Source: a virus | IMG/VR virus record: IMGVR_UViG_3300037132_000149 | Span: 1-64,000 of that record | Direction: 5' to 3' (one strand) | DNA: 64,000 bases | Shown: positions 37,730 to 46,076 of the stretch, piece after piece | How positions within the stretch are numbered: position 1 is the stretch's first letter | Layout of the letters: each line of letters begins with the position of its first letter | Program-made: the position numbers and the translations under genes | The notes under the pieces: model-generated | Seen by the model: the letters and a program-made list of their open reading frames with translations, nothing else | Databases searched by the model: none | Told to the model about the DNA's origin: nothing

Positions 37730-40700
37730 TTATCCATTCCCCGCGTCGAACGATCCGCGCGCGACCTTGACCGGGATGATGTAGGCGGTAAGTCCCTTGA
37801 CGCTGGCCCAGGAGCCTGGCGTCTTGCCGTTGTCGTAGAGCACGCTCCAGTATTCATCGGTGACGCCGCGGCCCGGCTTCCTGGTCAAATCGACCTGGCC
37901 CTGCGGCGTGAGAGACATCGGCCGGCAGCGCAGCATCTTCTTCGGCCCGTTGATGTCGGTCACCTTGTTGCGGCCCGAGAGAAAACTCACGTTGATGTCG
38001 CCAAAGCCCACGCAGGTGGTGACGACGCCCTCGGGCTTCGACGGTTTCTGCATTTGCTTGGCCGAGACCGTCTGGTACTTCCAGTCGATGCCGGCGCCGT
38101 TGTCGTCGAAGCGGCCCGGTGTGCGCGCGTTCACGATGCCGCTGGGGTCGGTCTGGGTGTAGACCAGTTGCGACTGGTAGAAGTCGCTCGAAGTCTGGTC
38201 GGTGCCGTCCGGGCCGAGAGGCAGCGGCGGAGGGTTCGCCACCACGCGCTGGATCCGTCGGCAGATGAAGGCTGAAACATCGTTGAAGGCCCAGCGCCGC
38301 GAGGCCTCCTGCGAGACCTCCTTTTGCGCGTAGGTCGAGAAGTGGATCGGGTTGAGCCAGCCCTCAAGAAAACTCAGGGTGAACTCCTGGTTCGGCGTCG
38401 GCGAGTTGCCGGTCGGCACCTGGATGCGCACCGTGTGGGTATCGTTGTCGATCATCAGCGCGATGGTCTCTGCGGCCGCCCAGTTGATCGTCGCCCACTC
38501 GCGCGGCACTTCCTTGGTCATCAGGTCGGGGTCGCCCGTGCCGTCGTATTTGTAGAGGCCGGAGCGGTGCACGAAGGCGATGAACTGATGGTTGCAGGCG
38601 AAGGCGCGCGGGCCGCACGGCCCCACGCCCTCAGCATCCTGCGACGGACCCCAGCGCGTTTTTGCGTCCCAGGTGACGGGGTCGCCGGTGCCAGGCGTGA
38701 TCACGATGGCCGACTGCGAACGCATGGCATAGATGGCGTTGCGAAATTCGATCAACCCCCAGCACACCTCGCCGCATTGGGTGAGCAGAGGCAGCGGGCT
38801 GGTGTCGGCGTAGATGCTCTCGTACTCCCCAAAAAGGCCGATCACCGGCCCGGTTGTAAAGCCCGGCGCGCCGCACACTGAGATCCGGTTGCAGGTGGTG
38901 AGGAAGTCGACGCGCACGCCCGCCGGCGGCGCCTGAACCCGAAGCCGGTCGGTCGAGTTGTTCGCGGACTCGAGGTAGGTGTCGGAGAAGTTAAACGTGC
39001 CCGTCGTCGTCACGTTGTCGAGGATTACGGTCGGGATGATGGTGACCCCGTCCGAGAGGAAGCTCTTCGGGTAAACCTGGTTCTGGGTCGGCACCTGCAG
39101 GTTGACCGTGCCAACCCACCAGAACGGCCCTGACTGGGTCGAGTCGGCGACGCTCCAGTTGATGGCCCGGCCGATGATATTTACGGGGCCGAGGGGCACG
39201 TTGAAGACTGCGATCTCCCAGCCTGCCTCGTCGACGATGTACTTCGACACTGCGGCCTCGGTAAAGCCCGAGAACGTCTGGTTGCGATTGATCCAGGACG
39301 GCACTGCGTACCTGTAGCCCTGGGTCTTGTTGATCCCGCCGTCGGCGGTGTCGGCCACGATGTCGCCGCCCGGCCCGGTGCCGTTCACGGTCACAGACAT
39401 CGGACCCGCGGCAGTGTTGTCGACGGGAACAGTCTGGCCGACCTGGGACGTGGCCGAAAGTGCGTAGGCCGAGATCGGCGGCTCGGCTGTGCCGGTCGCG
39501 ACGTCGGCCTCGTAGACGTTCACGGTGACCAGTTGCGGATACTGCTGGGCGTCGGCGAGCTCGGCGAGCGACACCTGGACCTCATCGTTAAGCAGGGTAT
39601 TCACGATCGACGACGACGGGCCGAGTGGCGTCTCCCCGCTTGAGTTTGAATAGCTCAGGCGGATCCACACGTCGCGGCCGGCAACAAACGCCCCGGCGCC
39701 CGGGTTGCGGGTGAGCGGGGCGGCCTGCGATGGCGTCGGCAGTTGGCCCCTGGTGATGCGGGCGCTGTTGATGGTTGGCGCCGCCGCGCCGACCGCGGTC
39801 GCAGTCACGATGGGCGTTGCGCCGAGGGCCGAGGACAGGGCGAGTTCGTAGGCGGCCTGTGGCGGAGCCGGCGTTGCGAAGGCCACATCGGCTTCGTAGA
39901 CATTGACGCCGGTGATCGCGTAAGGCGGTTTGAGCTGCCCGAGCCAGCCAGGAAGATCGGCAAGCGCAGGAATCGTGACCTGGACGCCCTGGTTGATGGC
40001 CGTGGTGGTGATCGAGGCCACGGCGCCGGCGACGGTCTCGCCCATGCCGTTGGTGAAGGTGAGGAAGATATAGACGGTGCGGTTGGCGGCGAAGGTGCCA
40101 CCGGCATTGATCAGCGCGAGGACCGGGGCCGGAGGCTCCGGCAGCCGGTTCGCGATGACCATGGTCAATTCTTTCCAGGTCACCGGCACAAGGCCTGCCG
40201 CAACCTGGGCCGGCGAGAGCACCTCGATGACCTCCGCGCCTTCGGAGGCTGGCCCGGTCGGCCAGACCGGCTCGAGGGGTCCGGTCGCGCCGTTGTTCTG
40301 GGCCTGGTAGGTATGGCCGTTGCCCTGCCGGCCAGAGTTCGAGTTTGAAGGGCAGGCGACCTCGCCCTTGTATATGGCCGGCGTGATCGGCAGCCACTGC
40401 CACCCGTAGGGCTTCATGCCTAGGGGGTCAAGAGTGAGGGTCTTGGGGTTGTAGCAGGAGAGTCCGGCCGTCGGCGTCTTGAGGTCCGAGTAGGCGCTCC
40501 AGACCCGATTACCGGCCTGGGTGTCGATCTTGTGGCTGGCCGTCGGCAGCTCAAACACGCCGGCGGGCACCGGGATCAACCGGCCAGAGCCTATGGGAGA
40601 CTCGCGTTCCAGAATTCCAGAAGATGTAAAGCGCAGCATCTGCTGGAAAAAGGGATCGGTCGCCGAGAGCGACTGATACTGGAAGTCCCAGAACCCGGTG

Positions 40701-40900
40701 CCGGGCGCCGCGGCGCCCTGCATGATCAGGCAGTTTCCGGCCCGCGTCGCCGCCGACAGAGCTCCGCCCGTCGAATCACGGGTAAAGTCTGTGTTGCGGC
40801 AGACCGCCGCGCATCCGGCGGGCAGGTTGGTCGGATCGTCCTGATCCACCTGCCCGAGCATGCGCGAAATGGCAACCGGAACTCCTGAGAATACTGGCAC
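37730..40900 (-). CDS. Large tail-region structural protein (1056 aa)
   Basis: N-terminus MPVFSGVPVAISRMLGQVDQ, with NLPAGCAAVCRNTDFTRDST, resembles proteins that cap or stabilise packaged DNA at the portal in podoviruses, which also begin with a promise of many β-propeller strands. The middle holds two fibronectin-like modules (AGGTFAANRTVYIFLTFTNG; GRDVWIRLSYSNSSGETPLG), each ending in NVYEADVA. Residues 690-850 form propeller-like strands (EVCWGLIEFRNAIYAMRSQS, HRSGLYKYDGTGDP). A head-tail knob or tail-tube protein is the best reading; low certainty for the exact part. Confidence 0.5.
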   Translation of the reverse strand: MPVFSGVPVAISRMLGQVDQDDPTNLPAGCAAVCRNTDFTRDSTGGALSAATRAGNCLIMQGAAAPGTGFWDFQYQSLSATDPFFQQMLRFTSSGILERESPIGSGRLIPVPAGVFELPTASHKIDTQAGNRVWSAYSDLKTPTAGLSCYNPKTLTLDPLGMKPYGWQWLPITPAIYKGEVACPSNSNSGRQGNGHTYQAQNNGATGPLEPVWPTGPASEGAEVIEVLSPAQVAAGLVPVTWKELTMVIANRLPEPPAPVLALINAGGTFAANRTVYIFLTFTNGMGETVAGAVASITTTAINQGVQVTIPALADLPGWLGQLKPPYAITGVNVYEADVAFATPAPPQAAYELALSSALGATPIVTATAVGAAAPTINSARITRGQLPTPSQAAPLTRNPGAGAFVAGRDVWIRLSYSNSSGETPLGPSSSIVNTLLNDEVQVSLAELADAQQYPQLVTVNVYEADVATGTAEPPISAYALSATSQVGQTVPVDNTAAGPMSVTVNGTGPGGDIVADTADGGINKTQGYRYAVPSWINRNQTFSGFTEAAVSKYIVDEAGWEIAVFNVPLGPVNIIGRAINWSVADSTQSGPFWWVGTVNLQVPTQNQVYPKSFLSDGVTIIPTVILDNVTTTGTFNFSDTYLESANNSTDRLRVQAPPAGVRVDFLTTCNRISVCGAPGFTTGPVIGLFGEYESIYADTSPLPLLTQCGEVCWGLIEFRNAIYAMRSQSAIVITPGTGDPVTWDAKTRWGPSQDAEGVGPCGPRAFACNHQFIAFVHRSGLYKYDGTGDPDLMTKEVPREWATINWAAAETIALMIDNDTHTVRIQVPTGNSPTPNQEFTLSFLEGWLNPIHFSTYAQKEVSQEASRRWAFNDVSAFICRRIQRVVANPPPLPLGPDGTDQTSSDFYQSQLVYTQTDPSGIVNARTPGRFDDNGAGIDWKYQTVSAKQMQKPSKPEGVVTTCVGFGDINVSFLSGRNKVTDINGPKKMLRCRPMSLTPQGQVDLTRKPGRGVTDEYWSVLYDNGKTPGSWASVKGLTAYIIPVKVARGSFDAGNG

Positions 40901-40927
40901 GGGCCGCTCCTCGCTTCCGTGAGCGAC

Positions 40928-41308
40928 CTACGAGTTCTGCTGCGTGTTGACCAGGATCTCAAGGAAGTGCTCGCCGTTCAAAATCGCGTCGGGATAGTTC
41001 GCCGAAGCCAGCTCGGCGCCCTCTGAGGCATACCAGCGCAGGCCGAAGGACGTAACGCCGCCGGCAACGGTGCGCTGCACCTGGGCATAGTAGCCACCGG
41101 CAAAGCCAAACCAGCGCGGCGAGACCGGGGGCGGGTTCTGGCCCGGGTTCGGTTGCGGAACCTGGCCAATGGCCTTGGGGTCCTTGATCGCGTTCAAAGG
41201 CAGGTTGTCGGCGGTTCCCTGGATATAGGCGCCGGTGACGGCGATCGAGACGATGTTGCGGTCCGGGTTCGATGCCGGGCTCGCTTGCGCCATGGACAAT
41301 GCGTTCAT
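40928..41308 (-). CDS. Hypothetical virion-region protein (126 aa)
   Basis: MNALSMAQASPASNPDRNIV, then a β-rich domain with a Pro-rich loop (PQPNPGQNPPPVSPRWFGFA) and GVTSFGLRWYASEGAEL. Position between the adaptor-like gene and the large tail gene suggests a small head-tail or decoration protein. Not recognised. Confidence 0.5.
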   Translation of the reverse strand: MNALSMAQASPASNPDRNIVSIAVTGAYIQGTADNLPLNAIKDPKAIGQVPQPNPGQNPPPVSPRWFGFAGGYYAQVQRTVAGGVTSFGLRWYASEGAELASANYPDAILNGEHFLEILVNTQQNS

Positions 41309-41311
41309 TTT

Positions 41312-41533
41312 TCACTTCCTTCGTTGAAGTCGCCCTGCTGGGTGCTGCTCTTCTTCCGGCTCCTCTTGCTCGAGCCGCCGCTTGCCACATTTTTCACAAC
41401 AAACCTCGCGCCGCCGGCCTCTGCCGACGGGCATCATCAGCGCGTCCTGCCGAATCTCACTGCCGCAGTCCGAGCATTTCTCGGCCTGGTCGGCGGGCAC
41501 AAAGTGCCCCCGATGACTCACCACCACCACCAC
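41312..41533 (-). CDS. Small zinc-ribbon protein (73 aa)
   Basis: CSDCGSEIRQDALMMPVGRG and then CCEKCGKRRLEQEE: two CxxC pairs about 24 residues apart. The gene overlaps the end of its upstream neighbour by 16 bases. It is unusual to see a zinc ribbon among head-tail genes; it may be a regulatory protein carried in the late operon. Confidence 0.5.
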   Translation of the reverse strand: MVVVVSHRGHFVPADQAEKCSDCGSEIRQDALMMPVGRGRRREVCCEKCGKRRLEQEEPEEEQHPAGRLQRRK

Positions 41534-42234
41534 CCCGCACCGCGCTGCCGCCGGGCGTTTGAGCCGGCGCGCGCCGTGTAACCCTGCTTTTGCCGTATCA
41601 GCTTGGCAACGATGTCGTCCGCGGCTGCCTCGACCGTGTCGACCGCGGCCTGTGTGTAGCCGGAGTTGCCTGCCTCAATGCCCACCAGGCCCAGCGTCGC
41701 CATCGTGAGCGGCACTTCCATGTCCGGGTCGACGACCAGCACCTGCTCGTCCTTGGTCAGGGCCGGCGGATTAAACCGGCCGTCGACGAGGATGTCGATC
41801 GGCATGTTGACCGGGGTGACGAAAAGCGTCGCCGCCCTCCAGGTGAAGTACATGGCTGTCGCCATCGAACTCACCGGGTAGGGGAACGGCAGCGTCTTCT
41901 TCTCAAAGGCCTCGCGGTACTGATACTCAGGCGCGCCGGCCGGCTTCCACCACAGATAGAGCGGTTCATAGAGACCCTCCAGGGGCCCGCCCGGCTGCTC
42001 GAAGCCTGCGAGCGAGGTGAGCCCCTGGTTGGTCGGGTTGGTGTTGGGATCGTTGGCGTTCGGGATCTCGACCAGTTGCTCGAGGTTCGACCCCGTCGCC
42101 CGCTTGATGTAAAGAGTCTGGGTGCGATAGGCGAACTGGATTTTAGGCACCAGATAGCCGTCCGGCGTCCAGTCTGCCTGATCGTCGCCCACCAGCGACC
42201 GCACCGTCTTCTTCACATCAAAGAGAGTATTCAA
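41518..42234 (-). CDS. Probable head-tail adaptor protein (238 aa)
   Basis: MNTLFDVKKTVRSLVGDDQA then WTPDGYLVPKIQFAYRTQTL is the helical start seen in podovirus adaptor proteins that attach below the portal. The centre is β-rich (PEYQYREAFEKKTLPFPYPV), and the C-terminal helix (AAVDTVEAAADDIVAKLIRQ) is followed by an odd GAGWWWW end. Placement after capsid and before tail genes supports the call. Confidence 0.6.
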   Translation of the reverse strand: MNTLFDVKKTVRSLVGDDQADWTPDGYLVPKIQFAYRTQTLYIKRATGSNLEQLVEIPNANDPNTNPTNQGLTSLAGFEQPGGPLEGLYEPLYLWWKPAGAPEYQYREAFEKKTLPFPYPVSSMATAMYFTWRAATLFVTPVNMPIDILVDGRFNPPALTKDEQVLVVDPDMEVPLTMATLGLVGIEAGNSGYTQAAVDTVEAAADDIVAKLIRQKQGYTARAGSNARRQRGAGWWWW

Positions 42235-42249
42235 CTTACTCCTCCCCCT

Positions 42250-43473
42250 TTACTCTTCGCCGACCATGGCTGTGGTCGCTGCCGCCGGGATATGGTCGGC
42301 CGCTGCCGCTCTTGCCGCCTTGGCCTCGGCCGCCTTTTTTGCGGCGCCCGTGAGTGGCCGCCCGCCCGAAACGACGGCGGCGATTGGCGGTGCCGGCGAA
42401 CCCCCGAAACCCTGTTTCCGAATCTCAAGTTCGGCGAGCACAATGTCGCGCTCCTCGCCCTTGAGCGCCATTAGCCAGGCCTCGGCGACCGGGAAGCCGG
42501 CCATGAAGGTATCGAAGGTATTGATCGGCGCCCCGCACTTCGGGCAGAACGGTGTCTCAGGTTCCGGTTCCGCAGTCCGGCAAGACTGGCACTTGCGCAG
42601 GCCGCTCGGAACGCTGGCCGTCTCGGCTGTCGTCAGGGTCAGCAGTTCGTTTAGCCAGGTGCGCTCGCCCGGCTTCGGCGGCGGCGCGTAGCCCAGCCTG
42701 ATCGCCCAACGGTACCAGACGCGATCCGACACCGAGATGTCCTTGCGGTCCTCCTCGGTGCCATTGAAGCGTTGCTGCGCCCTCGAGATCACGGCGTCCG
42801 CGTAGCGAAGCTGGCCGTCGAACATCTTGGCCAGGTAGTCGTCGAGGTTCCACTTGACGGTGCGGTAGCGGCGCGTCACCAGCTTGCCCGATGTCGCGAG
42901 AATCGCCAACGGCACCTCGATCACGCGCTTGGTCACATCCTTTTCTTCGGAGAGCCGGGCGAGCAGGTGAATGTCGCCCTTGAAGGCCAGCACCCCGAAC
43001 ATCTTGCGCGCGTCCTTGGGCGGCGGTGCTGCCTTGCCGTCGGCGCCGGTCGCGAAGATCGGCGAGAAATGCTCGAGAAAACTGTAGGCGATCGCGCAGG
43101 GGGTAAAGTAGAGCGGCTCGCGCTGCGGGATGGCGTCGCCCGGGCCTCCGCCCTGGTACCAGGTCGCGCCGACGTTTTTGCCGTAGATGTGCGGCTCGCG
43201 CACGGTCAGAACGTGGCCGATGCGGTCGCGGCCGTCGTAGGGTAGCGTGACCCGCATGCCGTGCTCTCCGGGCGGCAGCCGGTCGTCTTCCGGGCTCCAG
43301 ACGCAGTAGCGCATCAGTTCGCCCTGCAGCCTGAGCGGCGGCGGGTTAAAGTTGACGACTGTGAACGGGTCGCACTGCCCGCTCTCGATAAGCTCTTCTC
43401 TCTTCGCTCTGGCGGCGTCCGCAAACGCTGACTGCGCGGCTCCGACAGCTTCCTGCCCTGGCGTGATGGCCAT
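42250..43473 (-). CDS. Structural-region protein with a zinc ribbon (407 aa)
   Basis: The first 230 residues have mixed α/β character (GEHGMRVTLPYDGRDRIGHV, REPLYFTPCAIAYSFLEHFS). CQSCRTAEPEPETPFCPKCG at about 300-319 forms a zinc ribbon. An Ala-rich tail follows. A perfect 16-base palindrome lies 31 bases upstream of its ATG. Not recognised; may be a head completion protein or a non-structural late protein. Confidence 0.5.
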   Translation of the reverse strand: MAITPGQEAVGAAQSAFADAARAKREELIESGQCDPFTVVNFNPPPLRLQGELMRYCVWSPEDDRLPPGEHGMRVTLPYDGRDRIGHVLTVREPHIYGKNVGATWYQGGGPGDAIPQREPLYFTPCAIAYSFLEHFSPIFATGADGKAAPPPKDARKMFGVLAFKGDIHLLARLSEEKDVTKRVIEVPLAILATSGKLVTRRYRTVKWNLDDYLAKMFDGQLRYADAVISRAQQRFNGTEEDRKDISVSDRVWYRWAIRLGYAPPPKPGERTWLNELLTLTTAETASVPSGLRKCQSCRTAEPEPETPFCPKCGAPINTFDTFMAGFPVAEAWLMALKGEERDIVLAELEIRKQGFGGSPAPPIAAVVSGGRPLTGAAKKAAEAKAARAAAADHIPAAATTAMVGEE

Positions 43474-43483
43474 AACCTTGTTT

Positions 43484-43499
43484 CTCCTTGCCCTGCTCG
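43484..43499 (-). promoter_or_regulatory. Late-gene leader motif, variant copy (CGAGCAGGGCAAGGAG)
   Basis: Minus-strand variant of the GAGCAGGGCAACGAG motif, ending 10 bases before the 43473 ATG. Here it contains AAGGAG, a good ribosome-binding site. Confidence 0.45.
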
Positions 43500-43500
43500 T

Positions 43501-43523
43501 GTTGGCCGCCGCGGCGGCCGTTG
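43501..43523. repeat. Palindromic repeat, copy 1
   Basis: Contains the perfect palindrome GGCCGCCGCGGCGGCC at 43504-43519. A 23-base stretch around it is identical to 47830-47852, and a related palindrome is at 62072-62087. All three lie 20-31 bases upstream of a minus-strand start codon. Confidence 0.8.
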
Positions 43524-43540
43524 ATGTTTCCCTCGGCCGC

Positions 43541-44221
43541 TCAACCGGCGGCGAGGTGCCCTTCCATGCCCAGCGAATCCATCAGCTCGTCGCGCACCCG
43601 CTGCGCCGTGGTGCCCACGGTCGCGAGCATCGGCTCAACCTCGTGCCGGTGGATATGATTGACTTCCTCGATAAAGGCCTCGCGCCGCATTGCCTCCGCC
43701 GACCTCTCAATGTGCAGGCAGTTCGCCAGATAGGTCGCGGGGTCGACCGGGGCGTTCGCCATCCGGCGCAGCTCGAGCTGAATCTTGTCCTTCCAAAAGC
43801 CCGCCGACGGCATCTCGGCGTAGAACTCGTCGCCCACCATGAAGTAGTCACCATGCCTCGGCCACTCCCCTTTGAGCCGCGTCACGCCGTCCTCTGCGAC
43901 CTCAGACTCCCAGGTAATCTGGGAACCCCAGGCTGAGGCCGGAAACCAGCGCTCAAGGATCGCGCCGCGGTTCTGATAGCGCGGAATCCACAACTCGCCA
44001 GATTCAAAGAACTGCGGCTCGAGCGCTTCCACCTCGGCGAGGTCGATGTCGTCGCCCACGCGCGGCATGTGCCGCATCGAGCCGAACGTCTGCTCGAGCA
44101 CATTCTCAGCCCACACCACGCGCCAGGAGGGCCGGGCGAAGGGATTGAGGCCGCCGTAGCGGGTGATCTCCCGGCGTATCTCGCCTGGCACGTTCCGGTT
44201 GGCGTGTGCGTGCGGATCCAC
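43541..44221 (-). CDS. Hypothetical head-region protein (226 aa)
   Basis: A GTG at 44221 overlaps the preceding TAG by one base (TAGTG). VDPHAHANRNVPGEIRREIT, then Trp/Glu-rich strands (FFESGELWIPRYQNRGAILE), and a helical C-terminus (REAFIEEVNHIHRHEVEPML). Lies two genes after the capsid gene, the place of head-closure proteins. No homology recognised. Confidence 0.5.
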   Translation of the reverse strand: MDPHAHANRNVPGEIRREITRYGGLNPFARPSWRVVWAENVLEQTFGSMRHMPRVGDDIDLAEVEALEPQFFESGELWIPRYQNRGAILERWFPASAWGSQITWESEVAEDGVTRLKGEWPRHGDYFMVGDEFYAEMPSAGFWKDKIQLELRRMANAPVDPATYLANCLHIERSAEAMRREAFIEEVNHIHRHEVEPMLATVGTTAQRVRDELMDSLGMEGHLAAG

Positions 44222-44466
44222 TAGGCGGGCACCGTTGCCGAACGATAGACGTCGGAGCGCTTGCCGGCGCAGGTTTCGCAAAACACCTGGCCGTATGCGG
44301 GTGTGCTGGCGTCACCAAAGAAGCGCGGCTGGTTCTCAAAGATCGGCAGCTCGCAGGAGCGACAGGTATCTGCCGAAAGCAACGGGCAGCGCACCGATCC
44401 AAAGTGAAGGCCGCCGCAGAGTCCACAGACTGGATAGGGCGCGTAAGGCCGCTTTGATTTGCTCAT
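44221..44466 (-). CDS. Small zinc-finger protein (81 aa)
   Basis: CGLCGGLHFGSVRCPLLSAD, then CRSCELPIFENQPRFFGD and FCETCAGKR: at least three Cys pairs, enough for two zinc ions. It is the first gene after the capsid terminator hairpins. Similar pattern to the early zinc protein at 14677. Role unknown. Confidence 0.55.
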   Translation of the reverse strand: MSKSKRPYAPYPVCGLCGGLHFGSVRCPLLSADTCRSCELPIFENQPRFFGDASTPAYGQVFCETCAGKRSDVYRSATVPA

Positions 44467-44488
44467 CCTGGTCCTCGATTCAGTGCGA

Positions 44489-44545
44489 GGCGGCCGAAGC
44501 CGCCCCGCCTAGTTTGTAAAAGCGGACACAATTTATTCCGCTTTT
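44489..44545 (-). terminator. Two hairpins downstream of the capsid gene
   Basis: Leftward from the capsid stop there is first a 9-bp stem AAAAGCGGA/TCCGCTTTT (44518-44526 with 44537-44545, loop 10) and then a 6-bp GGCGGC stem closed by a TTCG tetraloop on the minus strand (44489-44504). The first has A/U-rich ends on both sides and could terminate transcription on either strand. It would lower expression of genes after the capsid gene. Confidence 0.65.
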
Positions 44546-44553
44546 TATTTCAG

Positions 44554-45867
44554 CTAGACCGCGTCCTGGAACGCGGGGTTGATGGCCAGCGTGTGGATCA
44601 CACCGTTCCACCAGGGAATCTTTCCGTAGTAGTTCGCGGAGTCCTGGTAGATGATGTCGTACTCGCTCAGCCAGTTGCCATTCTGGTCCATGCGCGGCCA
44701 CCAGAGCGAACCCGAGCCCGCGAACGGGATGAACCGCTGCGAACCGGGATAGCGGACCGAGCGCAGGCCCGACTTGCGGAGCGAGTAGAGCTTGTCGATC
44801 GCCGCCGTCGACTCGGTGATGACGTCGCGGCCGGAGATCTTCCACTTGCCCATGGTGTTGGGGCCGATGTCGTAGTTCGCCGGCTTGCCGTCCGCCAGGA
44901 AATACGTGCTTTTCGCGAACCCGAGGATCTCGGCCGAGCTCGCCTGCGACAGGTGGGTGTACCAGAAGGCGTCGTTTCCGGCGTCGTCCCAGTTTTCCGT
45001 GCCAATCGCCTGCTGCTGGCGGGCCTTGAAGATCGAGACCGTGCCCAGGGTCAGGGTGCCGTTGGTCGCGTTGAGCGCCGGCGCCTGGACCCAGGAGATC
45101 GAGCGGTCCACGCCGTCGTAGTCTCCGGCGTTCGAGGGGTCGACGATGTACTGCAACCCCTGCACCCAGAGCGGCGCGCCTGTGGTCAGGCCGGTCGGGA
45201 TGAAGTTGTATCCCGCGGCCAGGCCAGCCGGCACGTTGTCCAGGGTGACGGTGTCGCCGGCGCCGATCGAGTTCGATTGCTTGTCGGTGACGACCACGGT
45301 GCCGACCACGTTGAGCGCGGGGTCGGTGACCTGGTACTTCTCATAGATGTCGATCAGGCGCGCACCGAAACTGATGTTTGCCATCGGCACCACGTTGAGC
45401 AGGCCGGCATAGCTCGCGTCCACGGTTCCCACCACACCGTTGTTATAGGTCTGGAGGTAGGTGTCGCGGTCATGGCCCTGCTTCACTTTGGCGTCGGCGA
45501 CCATGCGCGCGACGGGGTCGATCGCGGTCACCTGCGCGCCGCCCTTGGCGATGCGCTGCATCAACTCGGTCGCCGCAAACGCCGAGGTCATGGGCACGGG
45601 AGCGATGATGAACTCCGCGTAGCCGGGGCCGAAGCCCTTGGGGTAGATGCCGCCGTCCGGCTGGTAGCCTCCGGTGTGCCCGCCGATGTTGAACTGGATC
45701 GGGTGACGGAAGTCCTGCTCGCCGATTTCGCCGGCTTCTTTCGTAGCTGTCGAGAACATTTTCTCGAGAATCGAGTCCATGTTCTGGGTCAGCTCAATGT
45801 CGCGTTGCACAACCTGCAGGTCCAGGGGCGCCTGGGCGACTGCGGTTGCAAAATCCTGAATTGCCAT
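44554..45867 (-). CDS. Major capsid protein
   Basis: A 437-residue protein starting MAIQDFATAVAQAPLDLQVV. It has the pattern of podovirus-type major capsid proteins: a helical N-terminal arm, early FRHPIQFNIGGHTGGYQP, a spine helix region (RMVADAKVKQGHDRDTYLQT) and a C-terminal β-rich part ending in WRMDQ-like DIIYQDSANYYGKIPWWNGV. It follows the scaffold gene and is flanked by its own leader region and a terminator, as expected for the most abundant protein. Order portal, scaffold, capsid supports the call. Confidence 0.8.
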   Translation of the reverse strand: MAIQDFATAVAQAPLDLQVVQRDIELTQNMDSILEKMFSTATKEAGEIGEQDFRHPIQFNIGGHTGGYQPDGGIYPKGFGPGYAEFIIAPVPMTSAFAATELMQRIAKGGAQVTAIDPVARMVADAKVKQGHDRDTYLQTYNNGVVGTVDASYAGLLNVVPMANISFGARLIDIYEKYQVTDPALNVVGTVVVTDKQSNSIGAGDTVTLDNVPAGLAAGYNFIPTGLTTGAPLWVQGLQYIVDPSNAGDYDGVDRSISWVQAPALNATNGTLTLGTVSIFKARQQQAIGTENWDDAGNDAFWYTHLSQASSAEILGFAKSTYFLADGKPANYDIGPNTMGKWKISGRDVITESTAAIDKLYSLRKSGLRSVRYPGSQRFIPFAGSGSLWWPRMDQNGNWLSEYDIIYQDSANYYGKIPWWNGVIHTLAINPAFQDAV

Positions 45868-45932
45868 GGTCTGGCATCCTTGCTGCCGTCAAAACCGGGC
45901 AGGCTCGGGCTCACTCGCGTTGGTTGTGCACA

Positions 45933-45992
45933 CGGCCGCATCATTGCGGCCGGTGGTTCGGTTCTGGCGTTGCCCTGCGAATTGCCCTGCGA
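45933..45992 (-). promoter_or_regulatory. Capsid-gene leader: hairpin and direct repeats
   Basis: The 209-bp gap before the capsid gene holds a 7-bp stem CGGCCGC/GCGGCCG (45933-45939 with 45946-45952, loop ATCATT) and a direct repeat TTGCCCTGCGA at 45970-45980 and 45982-45992. The repeat resembles the GAGCAGGGCAACGAG leader motif on the minus strand. A promoter or attenuator for the capsid gene is likely, but no clear -10/-35 was found. Confidence 0.45.
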
Positions 45993-46076
45993 AGTGGAAC
46001 AGAGTCGAGCCCATGGTGGTCTGACGCCCCCGGTAGGCGGTTACACGGTGACCGAACTCTTGTCTGCTCCCGATGC